NCBI GenBank assembly: GCA_036568605.1
Contig: DATCSE010000420.1
Coordinates: 1-23,301 of the forward strand
DNA length: 23,301 nt
Direction: 5' to 3'
From: DATCSE01 sp036568605
Lineage (GTDB): Bacteria; Pseudomonadota; Gammaproteobacteria; Burkholderiales; Burkholderiaceae_C
Under the pieces are notes generated by a model, which saw only the letters and a program-made list of their open reading frames with translations, was not told where the DNA came from and did no database searches. The first letter of the stretch is position 1; every line of letters begins with the position of its first letter. A program made the translations under genes and the position numbers. Below are positions 1 to 9,709 of this stretch, piece after piece.

Positions 1-1286
1 ATCGCGGCAGCCTGACCCAGACCTATCGTCCCGGCGTGACGACCACGCTGACCTACACGCTGGACAACCAGCGCATCACCGGCGGCTTCTGGTTCGAGCG
101 CGCGCGTCATCGCCAGACTCAGCCTGCGGTTCGGGTCGACAACGGCGGAGGCGTCACGGACATCTGGCTCGGCGGCAACCTGATCAACTACAACGACGGC
201 ACAACCTATCAGGGCCGCAACCAGATGACGATCTCGACCGGCGAGGCTGTATTCGTCCAGGACGTGATCGATCTGATGGACAACAAGTTGCAGGTCACGC
301 CGTCGTTCGCCTATCGCCGCATCAAGCGTGACTTCACGAACTTCGCGAACTCCGGTATCGCAGGATCGGGGGCGACCGCCGGGAACAGCGCCGTCGACTA
401 CAACATCGACAAGACCTATTCGGCGGCGCTGCCCAGCCTCGCGCTCAGCTTCCAGGCGACCCCCAAGCTGCAGGTGTTCGGCAGCGTCGCAAAGAACTTC
501 AAGGTGCCCGGCAACTTCGAGTACCAGAACCTCGCCCAGACGAGCAGCACGACGATCGTCGGCGGCGTCGGCACCGCGACCGCATTCCTCCCGCTGACGG
601 TGAAGGAAGAGACCTCGATCAACTTCGATCTCGGCGCGCGCTACAAGGGCGACTGGTATCGCGGCTCGGTCACGGCCTTCTACAACAAGTTCAAGGACCG
701 GATCGCGTCCAGCTTCGATCCAGCCGCGAACATGACGCACGACTTCAACGTCGGCGACTCGAAGACCAAGGGTGTCGAAATCGAAGCTGGCACGGTGCCG
801 ATCCAGGGCTTCAGCGCGTACATGTCGCTGACCTACACGAAGAGCACGCTGGACGACGACATGCCGGCGTCGGCCACGACGTTCTACCCCACGGCCGGCA
901 AGCAGTTCCCCGACACGCCGAAGACGATGGCCGGGCTGTCGGTGCAGTACGCGAACGGCCCCGGCCTGGTCAACGTCGCCGCGAAGTACACCGGCAGCCG
1001 CTTCCTGACGCTGACCAACGACGTCGAGATCCCGGGCTTCACGACCGTGGACCTGAATGCAGCGTGGAAATTCGCGAACCCGAGCGGCACCGGCTTCAAG
1101 AACCCGACGCTGCGGCTGAACGTCAGCAACCTGTTCAACCGGCAGTACTTCCTGGCCAATGCGGGCAGCGGCTCGAATATCACGATCGTCGGTCTGCCGA
1201 GCACGGTGGCCGGTTCGACCGCAGGCCCGTCCTACTACGCCGGCGCACCGCGCTTCACCAGCGTGACCTTCTCCGTCGACTACTGA
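1..1286 (+). CDS. TonB-dependent outer-membrane receptor, C-terminal part (5' end outside window)
   Basis: The reading frame is open from the first base, so the true start lies upstream and only about 427 C-terminal residues are present. The visible part is a run of alternating beta-strands rich in aromatic and polar residues, typical of the 22-strand barrel of TonB-dependent receptors. Near the end it carries the family-typical segment NVSNLFNRQYF, and it ends in the aromatic-terminated strand FTSVTFSVDY, the usual outer-membrane C-terminal signal. The family imports siderophores, vitamins or other scarce ligands across the outer membrane using TonB energy. The plug domain and TonB box are not in the window, so the ligand cannot be named. 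An intrinsic terminator follows the stop codon. Family assignment is strong; specificity is unknown. Confidence 0.9.
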   Translation, partial: RGSLTQTYRPGVTTTLTYTLDNQRITGGFWFERARHRQTQPAVRVDNGGGVTDIWLGGNLINYNDGTTYQGRNQMTISTGEAVFVQDVIDLMDNKLQVTPSFAYRRIKRDFTNFANSGIAGSGATAGNSAVDYNIDKTYSAALPSLALSFQATPKLQVFGSVAKNFKVPGNFEYQNLAQTSSTTIVGGVGTATAFLPLTVKEETSINFDLGARYKGDWYRGSVTAFYNKFKDRIASSFDPAANMTHDFNVGDSKTKGVEIEAGTVPIQGFSAYMSLTYTKSTLDDDMPASATTFYPTAGKQFPDTPKTMAGLSVQYANGPGLVNVAAKYTGSRFLTLTNDVEIPGFTTVDLNAAWKFANPSGTGFKNPTLRLNVSNLFNRQYFLANAGSGSNITIVGLPSTVAGSTAGPSYYAGAPRFTSVTFSVDY

Positions 1287-1311
1287 CCCACCTCGCGGCA
1301 ACCGCGCTTGC

Positions 1312-1347
1312 GCTCGGTCATGGGCTCGTCCCATGATCGAGCCTTTT
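1312..1347 (+). terminator. Rho-independent terminator after the TonB-dependent receptor
   Basis: A 13-bp stem (GCTCGGTCATGGG at 1312-1324 against CCCATGATCGAGC at 1330-1342, with one G-T wobble) closes a 5-nt loop and is followed by CTTTT. It starts 25 nt after the receptor stop codon and ends shortly before the next start codon. It should separate transcription of the receptor from the nucleotidase gene. Confidence 0.85.
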
Positions 1348-1363
1348 CCATTTCAGACCCGAC

Positions 1364-3148
1364 ATGACCTCTCCCGATTCGTTCACGACGACGGTTCGCG
1401 CGACTGCGCGCCGGATGCTGGCTGTGGCACTGGGCCTGGCCGCCATCGCTGCAGCACAAGCCGCCGAGCCGGTTCGCCTGCGCCTGATCGGCATCAACGA
1501 CTTCCACGGCAACCTCGAGCCCGGCCAGGCCCTGACGCTGCCGGACCCGCAAGACCCGAGCAAGAACGTTCGCCTGCAGGTCGGCGGCGCCCCGGCGCTG
1601 GCCGGCATGGTGCACACGCTGCGCGCCGGTGCGCCGCACAGCCTGATGCTGTCGGCCGGCGACCTGATCGGCGCATCGCCGCTGGTCTCGACGCTGTTCA
1701 GGCACGAGTCGACGATCGCCGTGATGAACAAGATCGGCCTCGAGGTCAACGCGGTCGGCAACCACGAGTTCGACGCGGGCCTGAGCGAGCTGAAGCGCAT
1801 CGCCCAGGGCGGCTGCGCGGCCGCGGCGCCCGATGCGACGGTAACGTCGTGCGGACTCGAGCCGTACCGCGGCGCCGAGTTCCCGATGATCTCGTCCAAT
1901 GTGCTCGACGCGCAGGGCAAGACGCCGCTCGCGCCGTACATCGTCAAGCGCTATGCCGGCATTCCGGTCGGCATCATCGGCGCGGTCACTCACACGACGC
2001 CCAGCATGGTGGTGCCGTCGGGCGTCGCAGGCTTGCGATTCATCGACGAAGCGGAGGGCGTGAACCGCGCCGCGAAGGCGCTGAAGGCCAAGGGCGTCAA
2101 GGCCATCGTCGCCGTGTTCCATGAAGGCGGCGAGCTCGGCACGGCCGTCAAGCGTGGCGACTGGAACGACACCGCCTGCCCGGAAAAGTCAGGGCCGATC
2201 TTCGAAATCGCGAGCCGCCTCGATCCGTCGATCAGCGTGATCTTCTCGGCGCACACGCACCAGGGCTACCGCTGCCTCGTCGACGGCCGCACGATCATCT
2301 CGGGCACCTCGTACGGGCGAGGCATCTCGGTGATCGATGTCGCGCTCGATCGCAGGACACGGACCATCGTGCCCGCGCTGACGCGCAGCATCAACCTGCC
2401 GGTCGTCAACGATGCGACCGACCCTGCGCTGCGCGAACGCCTCGCCGCGGCCGTGCCGGCGCCGTACGGCGACGTGCTGCGCAACACCAAGTCGGATCCG
2501 GAGATCGCCGCTATGGTCGCGCGCTACACGGCCGTCGTCGCGCCCAAGGCGAACCGACCGGTCGGCACCGTGGCCGGCGGCTTCACGCGCGGCGGACTGG
2601 TGGACAGCGCTGCCGGCCGGCTGATCGCCGACGCGCAATTGGCCGCGACCCGCGCGCCCGAGGTCGGCGGCGCGCAGATCGCGTTCATGAACCCGGGTGG
2701 CATCCGCAGCGACCTCGAATGCAAGGGCGCGCCGCCGTGCACCGTGACCTTCGGCCAGGTGTTCACGATGCAGCCGTTCGGCAACAGCCTCGTGACGATG
2801 ACGCTGACCGGCGCGCAGATCAAGAAGCTGCTCGAGTCGCAGCAGAAGGGTGCCGAGACCACCATGCTGCAGCCGTCCGAAGGCCTGACCTACACATGGC
2901 AGTCGGACGCGCTTGTCGGCGATCATGTGCGTGACCTCAAGCTCGACGGCGAGCCGATCGTCGCCGAGAAGCCGTACCGCGTCACCGTCAACAGCTTCCT
3001 GGCCGAGGGCGGCGATGCCTTCGTCACCTTGATCAACGGCACCGACCGGCGCGGCGGGGGGCAGGATCTCGACGCGCTGCTCGACTACCTGAAGCCGCCG
3101 GCGCAGCGCGCGCCGATCGCGGAGCCGCGCATCACGCGGTTGCCGTAG
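1364..3148 (+). CDS. Periplasmic bifunctional metallophosphatase/5'-nucleotidase (UshA-type)
   Basis: 594 residues. Residues 1-33 form a signal peptide ending in AQAA, so the enzyme is periplasmic. The N-terminal calcineurin-like metallophosphatase domain shows all expected metal-ligand motifs: NDFHGN (D46, H48), SAGDLIGASP, GNHEFD (N133, H134) and AHTHQGY (H297, H299). The C-terminal 5'-nucleotidase domain shows FMNPGGIRSD and the late EGGDAF segment that helps bind the nucleotide base in this family. Such enzymes remove phosphate from extracellular nucleotides, and some also cleave UDP-sugars or cyclic nucleotides, allowing phosphate and nucleoside salvage. The start is the ATG directly before the signal peptide. 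An upstream terminator suggests transcription independent of the receptor gene. Exact substrate preference cannot be read from the sequence. Confidence 0.92.
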   Translation: MTSPDSFTTTVRATARRMLAVALGLAAIAAAQAAEPVRLRLIGINDFHGNLEPGQALTLPDPQDPSKNVRLQVGGAPALAGMVHTLRAGAPHSLMLSAGDLIGASPLVSTLFRHESTIAVMNKIGLEVNAVGNHEFDAGLSELKRIAQGGCAAAAPDATVTSCGLEPYRGAEFPMISSNVLDAQGKTPLAPYIVKRYAGIPVGIIGAVTHTTPSMVVPSGVAGLRFIDEAEGVNRAAKALKAKGVKAIVAVFHEGGELGTAVKRGDWNDTACPEKSGPIFEIASRLDPSISVIFSAHTHQGYRCLVDGRTIISGTSYGRGISVIDVALDRRTRTIVPALTRSINLPVVNDATDPALRERLAAAVPAPYGDVLRNTKSDPEIAAMVARYTAVVAPKANRPVGTVAGGFTRGGLVDSAAGRLIADAQLAATRAPEVGGAQIAFMNPGGIRSDLECKGAPPCTVTFGQVFTMQPFGNSLVTMTLTGAQIKKLLESQQKGAETTMLQPSEGLTYTWQSDALVGDHVRDLKLDGEPIVAEKPYRVTVNSFLAEGGDAFVTLINGTDRRGGGQDLDALLDYLKPPAQRAPIAEPRITRLP

Positions 3149-3211
3149 CCGGATGTGTCGCGCGGGCTGACAGAATGGTCGTGTCGCAGACCCATGCTGG
3201 GGAGAGCTGCC

Positions 3212-3601
3212 ATGACCATCCACCTCGACCACACCATCGTGCCGTCGCGCACCAAGGTCGCCTCGGCCAGGCGCCTCGCCGAGCTGCTCGGCGTCGAATG
3301 GGCCGAGACGGCGCTGGGGCCGTTCTCCGCGGTCTACGTCAACGACGGGTTGACGCTGGACTTCATCGAGACCGACGAGGACTTTCCGGTCTACCACTTC
3401 TGCTTCCGCGTGAACGACGCGGAGTTCGACGCGATCCTCGGGCGTTTGCAGGCCGCCGAGATTCCGTACCGCAGCACGGTGCGCGGCCCGGTCGACTACC
3501 AGGTCGACACGCAGTTCGGCGGCCGCGGCCTGTATTGGAACGAGCCCGACGGGCACCAGTGGGAGATGCTGACGGTCAGCTACGCGCGGCCCGCGCGCTG
3601 A
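3212..3601 (+). CDS. VOC-superfamily protein (glyoxalase/bleomycin-resistance/dioxygenase fold)
   Basis: 129 residues with the paired beta-alpha-beta-beta-beta pattern of the vicinal oxygen chelate fold. Candidate metal ligands sit at the usual places: H7 in the first strand (HLDHTIV), H62 in PVYHFCFRV and E118 in HQWEMLT. The start at 3212 is chosen because a GGGGAGAG ribosome-binding site lies just upstream at 3199-3206; a longer in-frame extension to 3155 lacks similarity to the fold. The family includes glyoxalases, dioxygenases, epimerases and drug-binding proteins, so the reaction is not predictable. It ends 4 bp from the convergent creA stop codon. Confidence 0.8.
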   Translation: MTIHLDHTIVPSRTKVASARRLAELLGVEWAETALGPFSAVYVNDGLTLDFIETDEDFPVYHFCFRVNDAEFDAILGRLQAAEIPYRSTVRGPVDYQVDTQFGGRGLYWNEPDGHQWEMLTVSYARPAR

Positions 3602-3605
3602 GCGT

Positions 3606-4088
3606 TCAGCGCAGCGGGATCGGCGTGTCCCGGTCGACCGCGACGGCGGTCACGCTGTTCTTCGGCGAGCCTTCGATCACGCGGTCGGAGTAGGTCAGGT
3701 AGACCAGCGTGTTGCGCTTCTTGTCGACCATGCGGACGACACGCAGCTTCTTGAACAGCACCGACAGGCGCTCGTTGAAGATTTCCTCCTGCACCGGCAG
3801 CGGCTTCGCGAACGAGATCGCGCCGACCTGGCGGCAGGCGATCGAGGCTTCGGCCTTGTCCTCGGCCAGGCCCACCGCACCCGAGATGCCGCCGGTCTTC
3901 GCACGCGAGACGTAACAGGTCACCCCGCCGACCTTGGGGTCGTCATACGCGTCGACTACGATCTTGTGATCGGGGCCGATCAGCTTGAACACGGTGTCGA
4001 CCTCGCCGATGGCGTCAGCCCGCGCGCCGCCCGCGAACGTTCCGACGGCGAGCGTACAGGCTGCCGCGATGACCGATCTGCTCATCAT
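3606..4088 (-). CDS. creA: CreA family periplasmic protein
   Basis: 160 residues with a signal peptide (residues 1 to about 25, ending GGARA before DAIGEVDT). The mature part matches the CreA family: the IGEVDTVFK start, [18 protein letters not shown], the SIACRQVG segment and a [20 protein letters not shown] end. The two cysteines (VTCYV and IACRQ) could form a disulfide. CreA proteins are about 150-160 residues, so the gene is full length. Their molecular function is not established; the name comes from the E. coli cre locus, which is not seen here. A GGAGG sequence lies about 10 nt before the start; the second Met is an equally possible start. The gene is divergent from the O-methyltransferase, with 74 bp between the two starts. 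Confidence 0.9.
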   Translation of the reverse strand: MMSRSVIAAACTLAVGTFAGGARADAIGEVDTVFKLIGPDHKIVVDAYDDPKVGGVTCYVSRAKTGGISGAVGLAEDKAEASIACRQVGAISFAKPLPVQEEIFNERLSVLFKKLRVVRMVDKKRNTLVYLTYSDRVIEGSPKNSVTAVAVDRDTPIPLR

Positions 4089-4162
4089 GATGTGTGGACC
4101 TCCGGATGCAGGATGCGCGAGCGTACCTGCATTCGGATGACGAACGACCTGGAGCCTTGCCT

Positions 4163-4822
4163 ATGTCTCGCCATACGCTCGTTCTCGATGCGGCGCTCGA
4201 GGACTACGTCGCCAGCCACTCGGTGCGCGAGCACCCCGCGCAGACGGCGCTACGCGAAGCCACTCGAAGCCATCCGCATGCCGGCATGCAGATCGCGCCG
4301 GAGCAGGGGCAACTGATGGCGCTGCTGGCACGCCTGGCCAACGCGCGGCGCACGATCGAGGTGGGCGTGTTCACCGGCTACAGCGCGCTGACGATCGCGC
4401 TCGCGCTGCCCGACGACGGTTACGTGCTCGCCTGCGACATCAGCGACGAGTACACCCGGATCGGCCGGCCGTTCTGGGAGCGCGCCGGCGTCGCCCACAA
4501 GATCGACCTGCAGCTCGCGCCGGCCGTGCAGACGCTGGACGCGCGCATCGCCGCCGGCGAGGCCGGCCGCTACGACTTCGCGTTCATCGATGCCGACAAG
4601 TCCGGCTACGACAGTTACTACGAACGCTGCCTGACGCTGCTGCGCCCCGGCGGCCTGATCGTGCTCGACAACACGCTGTGGAGCGGTGAGGTGGCGCAGC
4701 CATCGGACAAGCCGGAGACGCTCGCACTGCAGGCACTGAACGCGAAGCTGCACCGCGACGAGCGCATCGATCTGGCGTTGCTGCCGCTGGAGGATGGGAT
4801 CACGTTGGCGAGGAAACGATAG
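4163..4822 (+). CDS. Class I SAM-dependent O-methyltransferase (caffeoyl-CoA/catechol OMT-like family)
   Basis: 219 residues, the usual size of bacterial cation-dependent O-methyltransferases. SAM-binding motif I is IEVGVFTGYSAL (about 65-76). The acidic ribose-binding strand is VLACDIS (about 88-94). The divalent-metal ligands are in FIDADKSGYD (D143) and LDNTLWSG (D169, N170). The enzyme should methylate a vicinal hydroxyl of a small aromatic acceptor, which cannot be identified from context. Start 4163 is supported by GGAG at 4151-4154, 8 nt upstream, and by the family length; an upstream in-frame start at 4094 would add 23 residues without similarity. It converges with the glutathione transferase gene across an inverted repeat. 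Confidence 0.9.
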   Translation: MSRHTLVLDAALEDYVASHSVREHPAQTALREATRSHPHAGMQIAPEQGQLMALLARLANARRTIEVGVFTGYSALTIALALPDDGYVLACDISDEYTRIGRPFWERAGVAHKIDLQLAPAVQTLDARIAAGEAGRYDFAFIDADKSGYDSYYERCLTLLRPGGLIVLDNTLWSGEVAQPSDKPETLALQALNAKLHRDERIDLALLPLEDGITLARKR

Positions 4823-4836
4823 CCACGGCCGCCACC

Positions 4837-4908
4837 CCGTTCGCGCTGAGCCTGTCGAAGCGCCGGCGCAGATTCGAGGCAGGGCTTCGACAAGCTCAGC
4901 CCGAGCGG
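4837..4908. repeat. 25-bp imperfect inverted repeat between convergent genes (dispersed TTCGACAAGCTCAGC type)
   Basis: Left arm 4837-4861 and right arm 4884-4908 pair over 25 bp with 3 mismatches, around a 22-bp spacer. The arm contains GCTGAGCCTGTCGAAGC and its inverse form GCTTCGACAAGCTCAGC. From memory, this motif is dispersed in many copies in intergenic regions of Burkholderiales and other Proteobacteria, usually as such hairpins between convergent genes. Here it lies 15 bp after the methyltransferase stop and 13 bp from the transferase stop. It has no T-run, so it is not a classical intrinsic terminator, though it could act as a bidirectional stop or protect mRNA 3' ends. Confidence 0.8.
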
Positions 4909-4920
4909 TCCCAGGCCTTG

Positions 4921-5640
4921 TCAATGCCGCCGATACTGCGTCGACCCGAACAGCATCTCCCGCGCCTTGTCGTCCTGCAACGGCTTGCGCTGCCCCGCGA
5001 GCACCTCCACGCCGCGCTGCACCGCGGGCCGCGCGGCGATCTCGTCGAACCAGCCTTTCAGGTGCGGGTAGTCGGCCCAGTCTATGCCCTGGTTCTTCCA
5101 CGAGCGCAGCCACGGGAAGATCGCGATGTCGGCAATCGAGTAGGCATCGCCGGCGATGTACTTGCGGCTGCCCAGCTGCTTGTCCATCACGCCGTACAGG
5201 CGCTTCGCTTCGTTCGTGTAACGATTGATCGCGTAGTCGAGCTTCTCCGGCGCATAGAGGCGGAAATGATGCGCCTGCCCCAGCATCGGGCCGACCCCGC
5301 CCATCTGGAACATCAGCCACTCCAGCACCTTGAACCTCGCGCGCGTGTCGTCGGGCAGCAGCTTGCCGGTCTTGCTGGCGAGGTAGAGCAGGATCGCGCC
5401 GGACTCGAACAGCGAGATCGGCGCGCCATCCGGCCCGTTCGGATCGACGATGGCCGGGATCTTGTTGTTCGGGCTGATCGCGAGAAACTCGGGATCGAAC
5501 TGGTCGCCGGCACCGATGTTGATCGGGTGAACCCGGTAGGGCAGCCCACACTCCTCCAGCATGATGTGAACCTTGTGCCCATTCGGCGTGGCCCACGAAT
5601 ACACTTCGATCATGCCGGCATCGCTGTTCTTGTCACCCAT
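4921..5640 (-). CDS. Glutathione S-transferase family protein, YfcG-like (Nu class)
   Basis: 239 residues from the chosen start. The N-terminal thioredoxin-like domain has the Nu-class active-site region YSWATPNGHKVHIMLEE, then SPNNKIPAIVDP (cis-Pro loop) and LFESGAILLYLA (glutathione-binding Glu-Ser). The helical C-terminal domain has GGVGPMLGQAHHF, YAINRYTNEAKRLYGV and the N-capping motif YSIADIAIFPW. This closely follows E. coli YfcG, a glutathione-dependent disulfide-bond oxidoreductase that lacks a Cys or Ser at the usual catalytic spot. The start at 5640 (MGDKNS) has AGAGG about 12 nt upstream. A start at 5697 would overlap the divergent gene's leader and has no ribosome-binding site; 5613 is possible but has none either. 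Confidence 0.9.
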   Translation of the reverse strand: MGDKNSDAGMIEVYSWATPNGHKVHIMLEECGLPYRVHPINIGAGDQFDPEFLAISPNNKIPAIVDPNGPDGAPISLFESGAILLYLASKTGKLLPDDTRARFKVLEWLMFQMGGVGPMLGQAHHFRLYAPEKLDYAINRYTNEAKRLYGVMDKQLGSRKYIAGDAYSIADIAIFPWLRSWKNQGIDWADYPHLKGWFDEIAARPAVQRGVEVLAGQRKPLQDDKAREMLFGSTQYRRH

Positions 5641-5699
5641 CGGTCGTTTTTCCTCTTCGTCGATCTGCGGATTCGATGGGGCGGGACTGTAGTCCATTG

Positions 5700-6476
5700 A
5701 TGGCCGCCATGCTCGAGTCCTTCAAGCGCTTGTTCGGCAAGCAGGGGCATGAGCGCGACTACGCCGCCGTCGCCGAATGGGCCGAGCGGCGCGCCTACGG
5801 CTTCAAGCGGGTGCGCGGCGAAGACGGCTTCGTGATCGACGGCGTGCTCGACGGCAAGCCGTGGCGCCTGGAATGGGGTGCGCCGCAGCGCGATTACATC
5901 TACGGTCGCGAGCTGCGCCTGCGCATGGAGCTCGCGCTGCCGCCGGACATGCAGATGCTGCTGTTGTCGCGCCCGTTGATGGACGCGCTCGAGCGCCGTA
6001 CCTACGAGCTCTTCACCGACAGCGTGCAAACCCAGATCGGCACCGCGACGCCCGAGGAGATGCGCTGGCTCGTGATGTTCCCGAAGCTGACCCTCGGGGC
6101 GCTGAAGATGCTGCGTGGCCGCTTCGGCGGCGTCGCGAGCGCGCCAGCCGTTGGTCTTGCATGGATCGAGGGTCCGCTCGCGAATCAGCTCGAGGCGCAG
6201 CTCGGCGAGCTGCTCAACGGCGATCCGGCGTTCGTGCTGATGACCTTGCGCGGCCGCGTCTACCTGCGACTGCAGCTCGTGTCGCCGACGCCGCAGGCGA
6301 TCGCCGCCGCGATCGCGCTGTTCGAAACCGCAGTCGCGCAGGCGTTGCGCCTCGCCGGCCACGCCGGCCACGAGCACCCCTCGGAGTGGAACCCGAGCAG
6401 CAGCGGCGCGACGGCGTGGCAGAGCATCCACGGCGGCGACTCGGTGCCGCCGCCCGAGGCCAAGCGGCGGCGCTGA
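5700..6476 (+). CDS. Uncharacterised cytoplasmic protein
   Basis: About 258 residues; I do not recognise a family. No signal peptide or transmembrane segment is visible. It begins with a short basic amphipathic stretch (MLESFKRLFGKQG). A mixed alpha/beta body follows, with WAERRAYGFKRVRGEDGFVIDG, then KPWRLEWGAPQRDYIYGRELRLRMEL. After a long helical middle it ends in a polar, Ser/Pro-rich tail (NPSSSGATAWQ) and basic residues. Codon use and GC pattern match the neighbours, which argues for a real gene rather than a shadow. The start is uncertain: ATG at 5676, 5700 or 5709 are in frame and none has a clear ribosome-binding site. It is divergent from the glutathione transferase and convergent with the acyl-CoA dehydrogenase. 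Function unknown. Confidence 0.7.
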   Translation: MAAMLESFKRLFGKQGHERDYAAVAEWAERRAYGFKRVRGEDGFVIDGVLDGKPWRLEWGAPQRDYIYGRELRLRMELALPPDMQMLLLSRPLMDALERRTYELFTDSVQTQIGTATPEEMRWLVMFPKLTLGALKMLRGRFGGVASAPAVGLAWIEGPLANQLEAQLGELLNGDPAFVLMTLRGRVYLRLQLVSPTPQAIAAAIALFETAVAQALRLAGHAGHEHPSEWNPSSSGATAWQSIHGGDSVPPPEAKRRR

Positions 6477-6519
6477 GCACGCGAGCGCGGGGTCGCTCAG
6501 CGTACGAGCGCAGCGCCGC

Positions 6520-7761
<1,242 letters not shown>

Positions 7762-7814
7762 CGTGTCTCTCCGGTGGAGGGGTCGGGGGCAGGGCGGCCT
7801 CGGTCAGGCCTCTT

Positions 7815-8891
7815 TCACGCTTGTTGCGCGATCGCCCAGCCCATCTCGGCAAGCGGTCGAGCACCGGCGCCAGCTTGCCTTGCTTGCGCGCTCGACGCTG
7901 TCCCCATCTCGACACGTTTGGCGATTCCTTGCAGGATGCCGGCCAGGCGGAACATGTTGTAGGCCAGGTAGAAGTTCCAGTCGCGCATCACCGCGTCCGG
8001 ATCCGGCCGGCCGGTGCGCTCGCAATAGCGCCGCACGTAGGTCTTCTCGTCGGGGATGCCAAGCCCTGCGATATCGACGCCGCCCAGCCCGCGGAACGAA
8101 CCCGGCGGGATGTGCCACGACATGCAGTGGTAGCTGAAGTCGGCCAGCGGATGGCCCAGCGTCGAGAGCTCCCAATCGAGCACCGCGACGACCCGCGGCT
8201 CGCTGGCGTGGAACACCAGGTTGTCGAGCCGGTAGTCGCCGTGCACCACCGAAACCTGGCTCTCGTCGCGTGCGCTCGCGGGGATGTGCGCGGGCAGCCA
8301 GTCGATCAGGCGGTCCATCGCCTCGATGGGTTGGGTGATCGAGGCCTGGTACTGCTTGGTCCAGCGGCCGATCTGGCGCTCGAAGTAGTTGCCGGGCTTG
8401 CCGTAGCTCTCGAGCCCGGCAGCCTTGACGTCGACGCTGTGCAGCGCCGCGATCACGCGGTTCATCTCGTCGTAGATCGCCGCGCGCTCGGCGTTGGCCA
8501 GCCCCGGCAGCGACTGGTCCCACAGCACGCGGCCTTCGACGAACGTCATCACGTAGAACGCGCGGCCGATCACGCTCTCGTCGTCGCACAGCAGCAGCAT
8601 GCGCGGCACCGGGACGTCGGTGCCGTGCAGCGCGGCCATCACCGCGTACTCGCGCTCGATCGCGTGCGCCGAGGGCAGCAGCTTGGCGACGGGCCCCGGC
8701 TTGGAGCGCATCACATACGCCGCACCTGGCGTGACCAGCTTGTAGGTCGGGTTCGACTGCCCGCCCTTGAACTGCTCGACCGCCAGCGGGCCGCGAAAGC
8801 CCGGCAGTCGTGCTTCCAGGTAGGACTGGAGCGCCGCGATGTCGAAGGCGTGTTGTTCGGAAACGGGTTTGGTGCCGACGTTGGCTTCCAT
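7815..8891 (-). CDS. APH-like phosphotransferase (putative hydroxyacyl-CoA kinase, ACAD10/11 N-terminal-domain type)
   Basis: 358 residues with the aminoglycoside-phosphotransferase/choline-kinase fold. Visible kinase elements are the Gly-rich segment FKGGQSNPTYKL (41-52), the ATP-binding Lys in VMRSKPG (K64), the catalytic loop VVHGDYRLDNLVF (H217, D219, N224) and the metal-binding VLDWELSTLGHPLADF (D239, E241). Despite the fold name, an antibiotic-resistance role is unlikely. This subgroup pairs with ACAD10/11-like dehydrogenases, and the Pseudomonas putida relative LvaA phosphorylates 4-hydroxyvaleryl-CoA. The start at 8891 (MEANVG) has AGGAG 13 nt upstream; an extension to 8951 would overlap the regulator gene. 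It lies 46 bp after the Crp-type regulator and 53 bp before the dehydrogenase, all on one strand. Confidence 0.85.
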   Translation of the reverse strand: MEANVGTKPVSEQHAFDIAALQSYLEARLPGFRGPLAVEQFKGGQSNPTYKLVTPGAAYVMRSKPGPVAKLLPSAHAIEREYAVMAALHGTDVPVPRMLLLCDDESVIGRAFYVMTFVEGRVLWDQSLPGLANAERAAIYDEMNRVIAALHSVDVKAAGLESYGKPGNYFERQIGRWTKQYQASITQPIEAMDRLIDWLPAHIPASARDESQVSVVHGDYRLDNLVFHASEPRVVAVLDWELSTLGHPLADFSYHCMSWHIPPGSFRGLGGVDIAGLGIPDEKTYVRRYCERTGRPDPDAVMRDWNFYLAYNMFRLAGILQGIAKRVEMGTASSAQARQAGAGARPLAEMGWAIAQQA

Positions 8892-8937
8892 GATTCGACG
8901 TTGTCTCCTGCGTGACGTGTTGGGCGCGTCGTTCTCT

Positions 8938-9666
8938 CTACCGACCCGCAATTGCGAGCAGCTTCTCCTTCGACAGCACGACCAGCCGTGTCGGCTCGAT
9001 GCGCACCGCGCCGTCGCGCTCGAAGCCCTTGAGCTCCTGGTTCACGCGCTGGCGCGACGCGCCGAGCAGCTGCGCCAGATCCTCCTGGGCGAGCTGCAGA
9101 CCGATGCGCGTTTCGTCGCCCTGTTCGATGCCGTAGCTGCGCGCGAGCAGCAGGATCTGCTTGGCCAGGCGCGACGCGAGTGGACGCGTGTTCAAGTCCT
9201 CGATCGCGTCGAACATCAGGCGCAGGCGGCGGCAGTTCAGGCGCAGCAGCGCGTCGTACAGCTCCGTGTGCATGCCCAGCAGCTCGCGGAAGTCGGCCTT
9301 GCGGACCACCAGCAGCGTGGTCTCGCCATGCGCGTTTGCATCGTGCGTGCGCGGCATGCCGTCGAACAGCGAGATGTCGCCGAACCAGGTGCCGGGCTCG
9401 ACGTAGGTCAGCGTCACCTGCTTGCCCGACAGCGAGACCGAGCTGACCCGCACCGCGCCTTTCGCGACGCCGCACCACTCCTCGGCCGGCGCACCGCGTG
9501 CCGACAGCATCGCACCGTCGGCCAGCCGCCGCACGACCGCGCGCGCGAGGATGTCGTGACGCAGGCCCGGCGACAGCTTCGAGAACCACGAGCCGGCGTC
9601 GATGCTGGCGCGCTCGGGAATTGTCAGGACGGGGCTATTCATGTTGAGTCGCTGATGTGACAGCAT
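8938..9666 (-). CDS. Crp/Fnr-family transcriptional regulator
   Basis: About 242 residues. The N-terminal cyclic-nucleotide-binding-like beta-roll (about 30-145) contains the phosphate-cassette-like segment GTWFGDISLFDGMPRTH, with Asp in place of the usual Glu and R-T at the R-S position; ligand binding is therefore possible but unproven. A dimer helix follows, then a winged helix-turn-helix with LAQEDLAQLLGASRQRVNQEL as the recognition unit near residues 190-210. There is no FNR-type Cys cluster, so it is not an Fe-S oxygen sensor. It heads the minus-strand group with the kinase and dehydrogenase and is the obvious candidate to control them. The start at 9666 has a weak GAGA upstream; ATG 9642 (MNSPVL) is an alternative without a visible ribosome-binding site. 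Confidence 0.88.
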   Translation of the reverse strand: MLSHQRLNMNSPVLTIPERASIDAGSWFSKLSPGLRHDILARAVVRRLADGAMLSARGAPAEEWCGVAKGAVRVSSVSLSGKQVTLTYVEPGTWFGDISLFDGMPRTHDANAHGETTLLVVRKADFRELLGMHTELYDALLRLNCRRLRLMFDAIEDLNTRPLASRLAKQILLLARSYGIEQGDETRIGLQLAQEDLAQLLGASRQRVNQELKGFERDGAVRIEPTRLVVLSKEKLLAIAGR

Positions 9667-9709
9667 GCGTGTCTCGCACCGGCCTATTGTGGACGAGTGT
9701 GATAGCGCC

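Noticed and set aside
6471..6502. 8-bp inverted repeat CGCTGAGC/GCTCAGCG after the unknown gene
   Set aside because: The stem is short, the loop is 16 nt and there is no T-run; too weak to call a terminator in GC-rich DNA.
7815..8891. Aminoglycoside resistance gene
   Set aside because: The fold is APH-like, but the pairing with an ACAD10/11-like dehydrogenase points to acyl-CoA metabolism.
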